Part shown: piece by piece, positions 6,566 through 8,131 of the stretch
Layout of the letters: each line of letters starts with the position of its first letter
Position numbering within the stretch: position 1 is the first letter of the stretch
Origin: Clostridiales bacterium
GTDB taxonomy: Bacteria; Bacillota; Clostridia; Oscillospirales; Acutalibacteraceae
Reading direction: 5' to 3'
NCBI GenBank assembly: GCA_019421725.1
Contig: JAHZES010000091.1
Location: 1 to 8,131 of the forward strand
DNA length: 8,131 nt
Translations under genes and position numbers: made by a program
Notes under the pieces: model-generated
Seen by the model: only the letters and a program-made list of their open reading frames with translations
What the model was told of the DNA's origin: nothing
Databases searched by the model: none

Positions 6566-7213
6566 TCAGCGCCGGTGTCTTGCCTCTGCACGCAGGCGGA
6601 ACGATTTCACCGCCGCCGCAAGAAAACCGAGCACAATAAACCCAAAGAACGGCGTCCCCGCCATCCTGTTCGAAACAAGCGCGGGCAGAACGGCGGTTCC
6701 GTAGATCGTTCCGCTGCCGAGCAATTCCCGCACAGCGCCTACCATACAGCTGACCAGCGCAAACCCGATAGCGCAGGCTGCGCTGTCCGCAGCGGCGATG
6801 CCGATGCTCTGCCGCACGGCAAATTGGTCGGCACGGCTGATCAGCAGCGAGCTGACGATCAGCAGCGGCGCATAAATCTGGTACAGCGACGCGGCACGGC
6901 CAAAAAAGATCTGCACCAGACCCGATGCCCCGGCAAAAACCACCGACGCCGTCAGCACGACCGCTGCTACTCTCAGGTGCTTTGGCAGATAAGCAAAGCA
7001 AAGGCTTGACAGTACACACACCGGCACCAGCAGCAGTGAAAAAATCAGGGAAAGGATCACGCCGTTGCGGAGAGTGGTGGCTGCAATTACCGGAACGCAG
7101 ATGCCCATCGCTCCGGAAAGAACCGGCGTTGCATAAAGTCCGTTGCTGCGGAGGCTCTGCACCACTTCGTCACGCAGGCTTGTTTGCCGGATCGCTCCGT
7201 TTTTCTCCGTCAT
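6566..7213 (-). CDS. RnfE-like (Rnf/Nqr domain) integral membrane subunit, divergent
   Basis: This is a protein of 215 residues with six or so hydrophobic segments. It aligns with RnfE along its length: SGAMGICVPVIAATT matches the first Cys block (Cys39), IYAPLLIVSSLLISRADQF (113-131) matches IFIPLIVTNCIVVGRAEAF, and VRELLGSGTIYG matches the conserved RE-LGSGTLFG. The second iron-ligand Cys (in TNC) is Ser122 here, so only one of the two RnfE Cys ligands remains. The ATG at 7211-7213 is preceded by GGAGAGGAG inside the RnfD-like gene; the two frames overlap by 44 nt, which suggests coupled translation. Canonical rnf clusters have rnfG between D and E, and there is no room for it here. Confidence 0.82.
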   Translation of the reverse strand: MTEKNGAIRQTSLRDEVVQSLRSNGLYATPVLSGAMGICVPVIAATTLRNGVILSLIFSLLLVPVCVLSSLCFAYLPKHLRVAAVVLTASVVFAGASGLVQIFFGRAASLYQIYAPLLIVSSLLISRADQFAVRQSIGIAAADSAACAIGFALVSCMVGAVRELLGSGTIYGTAVLPALVSNRMAGTPFFGFIVLGFLAAAVKSFRLRAEARHRR

Positions 7214-8126
7214 CGTTTTTTCTCTCCTCTCCGGTCAGCTTCCACGCCAAACGATCCAGCGGAGCCGCCGTTGTATTCACCAGAAGAATTGCAAAAACCG
7301 CACCCTGCTCATAGGCGCCGAAATAACGAAACAGCATCGTGACCAGGCCGCCTAAAAAGCCGTAAAAGCAGCGCGCCAGCGGCAGCTTGGGCGCATTCGC
7401 CGTGTTGGTCGCCAAAAATGCCGCGCAAAACGCCAGCGAACCTGCGGAAAGCTCAATTATCACGGAATCTGCCCTGCCGGTAGAAATTCGCGGAAACAGC
7501 GCTGCCACCAGCGCCGCCGCACCCATAAAGCAAACTGTAATTTCCCAGCGGGCTGCATGGCGGAAGTAAAGGAAAAGCGCCGCTGCCGCCACAACTACCA
7601 CCGTTGCCGCGCCGACCGGAGCCGCCACATTGCCGGTAAACATTTCGGAAAGCAGCAGCACCGGGCGGGCTCCTGCACGAAGCATTGCCGCCGGGGACTG
7701 GCTCATTGCCGCTTCGGCTCCCACAAAAATATTAAGGTCGAGCCTGCCGGCCGCAGGAGAACAGTAGGCAAAAACCAGCGACGGAAAACAAAGCACGGAA
7801 AACGCCACCCCTGCCGCCGCCGGTTCAAACGGGGCGTGTCCCGTACCCCCAAACGGCATTTGTGCAACCGCAACCGCAAAAACAGCCGCAAACGCCGGAA
7901 CATAATAAGCAACATTTACCGGCATCAACAGGGCGATCATTGCGCCGATCACCAGAGAATCCAAGTCGGCAACGCGCACCTCCCGCCGCAAAAAAAGACA
8001 CATCAGCATCTCGGTCAACACCGCTGTCAGCATAACGGCAAGCGTCATCAGCAGCGGACGAAAACCATAGCGTACAACCGGCAGCACCAGCAGTACCGTG
8101 GACTTGTGGACCCGTGCGCTCTTCAC
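7170..8126 (-). CDS. RnfD-like (NqrB/RnfD family) membrane subunit, divergent; start at or beyond the right edge
   Basis: The listed start is a GTG (8124-8126), but the frame stays open to base 8131, so the true start may lie outside. The 318 residues shown are close to the usual RnfD length and are strongly hydrophobic, with about eight or nine membrane segments and a charged C-terminal tail (from about 299). RnfD-type features: FGGTGHAPFEPAAAGVAF (92-109, compare GGLGxNPFNPA), SEMFTGNVAAPVGAAT (160-175, compare LFLGNIPGSIGETS), SAGSLAFCAAFLATNTANAP (227-246, compare the ATDPVTSP block), and GAYEQGAVFAILLVN (270-284). The covalent FMN site of RnfD, SGATP, is represented by SQSP (142-145). 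The family Asp in ATDP is Asn241. The protein probably sits in the cytoplasmic membrane with the RnfE- and RnfA-like subunits. RnfC, if present, would be expected just beyond the window. Confidence 0.8.
   Translation of the reverse strand: MKSARVHKSTVLLVLPVVRYGFRPLLMTLAVMLTAVLTEMLMCLFLRREVRVADLDSLVIGAMIALLMPVNVAYYVPAFAAVFAVAVAQMPFGGTGHAPFEPAAAGVAFSVLCFPSLVFAYCSPAAGRLDLNIFVGAEAAMSQSPAAMLRAGARPVLLLSEMFTGNVAAPVGAATVVVVAAAALFLYFRHAARWEITVCFMGAAALVAALFPRISTGRADSVIIELSAGSLAFCAAFLATNTANAPKLPLARCFYGFLGGLVTMLFRYFGAYEQGAVFAILLVNTTAAPLDRLAWKLTGEERKNDDGEKRSDPANKPA
7224..7232 (-). promoter_or_regulatory. Shine-Dalgarno of the RnfE-like gene, inside the RnfD-like coding sequence
   Basis: GGAGAGGAG on the minus strand lies 10 nt before the ATG at 7211-7213 and within the C-terminal codons of the RnfD-like gene. 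It fixes the start, and hence the 44-nt overlap that excludes an intervening rnfG. Confidence 0.7.
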
Positions 8127-8131
8127 CTTTG

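Noticed and set aside
6324..7019. Minus-strand ORF of 231 codons overlapping the RnfA- and RnfE-like genes in another frame
   Set aside because: Cys/Arg/Gly-rich composition typical of a frame shadow in GC-rich DNA; both overlapped genes align with a known family.
1..8131. CRISPR array, tRNA, rRNA, insertion sequence or phage genes
   Set aside because: Scanned both strands by eye; the only repeats are the pentapeptide codons and the paralogue match, and all long frames belong to the genes listed.

Overview
The window looks like chromosomal DNA from an anaerobic Clostridia-type Bacillota, probably of the Oscillospiraceae/Ruminococcaceae side. Reasons: moderately high GC (mid-50s by eye), strong AGGAGG-type ribosome sites, lipoprotein-type DHHW family proteins, a DUF1015 protein, a YaiI/YqxD protein and Rnf-type membrane subunits. 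This placement is inferred from gene families only. All genes except the first lie on the minus strand.

Left part (1-3198): the 3' end of a plus-strand M14 zinc peptidase (probably acting on gamma-D-Glu-diaminopimelate peptides of peptidoglycan) runs into the window and stops 2 nt from the convergent stop of a minus-strand pair of DHHW lipoproteins. The two DHHW genes (1950-3098, then 666-1916) are tandem paralogues. Both carry the Asp-His-His-Trp and Lys-Glu-Ser motifs of an AlgX/AlgJ-like SGNH acyltransferase fold. They differ mainly in the Ser-rich linker, which in the downstream copy has become nine pentapeptide repeats.

Middle (3199-4651): a DUF1015 protein with a DGHHRY motif, a near-perfect Shine-Dalgarno and a plausible sigma-A-type promoter (TTGCTT-17-TACAAT) about 100 nt upstream. 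This promoter may also serve the two DHHW genes, unless the small hairpin between them acts as a terminator.

Right part (4652-8131): a tightly packed minus-strand set. In transcription order it is an RnfD-like gene (start at or beyond the right edge), an RnfE-like gene overlapping it by 44 nt, an RnfA-like gene, an amidohydrolase-2 family hydrolase and a YaiI/YqxD protein overlapping the hydrolase by 4 nt. The Rnf part is the most interesting feature. Canonical clostridial clusters run C-D-G-E-A-B. Here D abuts E with no room for RnfG, and an amidohydrolase stands where RnfB would be. By motif alignment, most of the Cys ligands of the membrane iron site shared by RnfA and RnfE are replaced, and the covalent-flavin motif of RnfD is altered. 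Either this is a divergent Rnf/Nqr-like membrane complex with altered redox chemistry, or the fold has been reused for something else.
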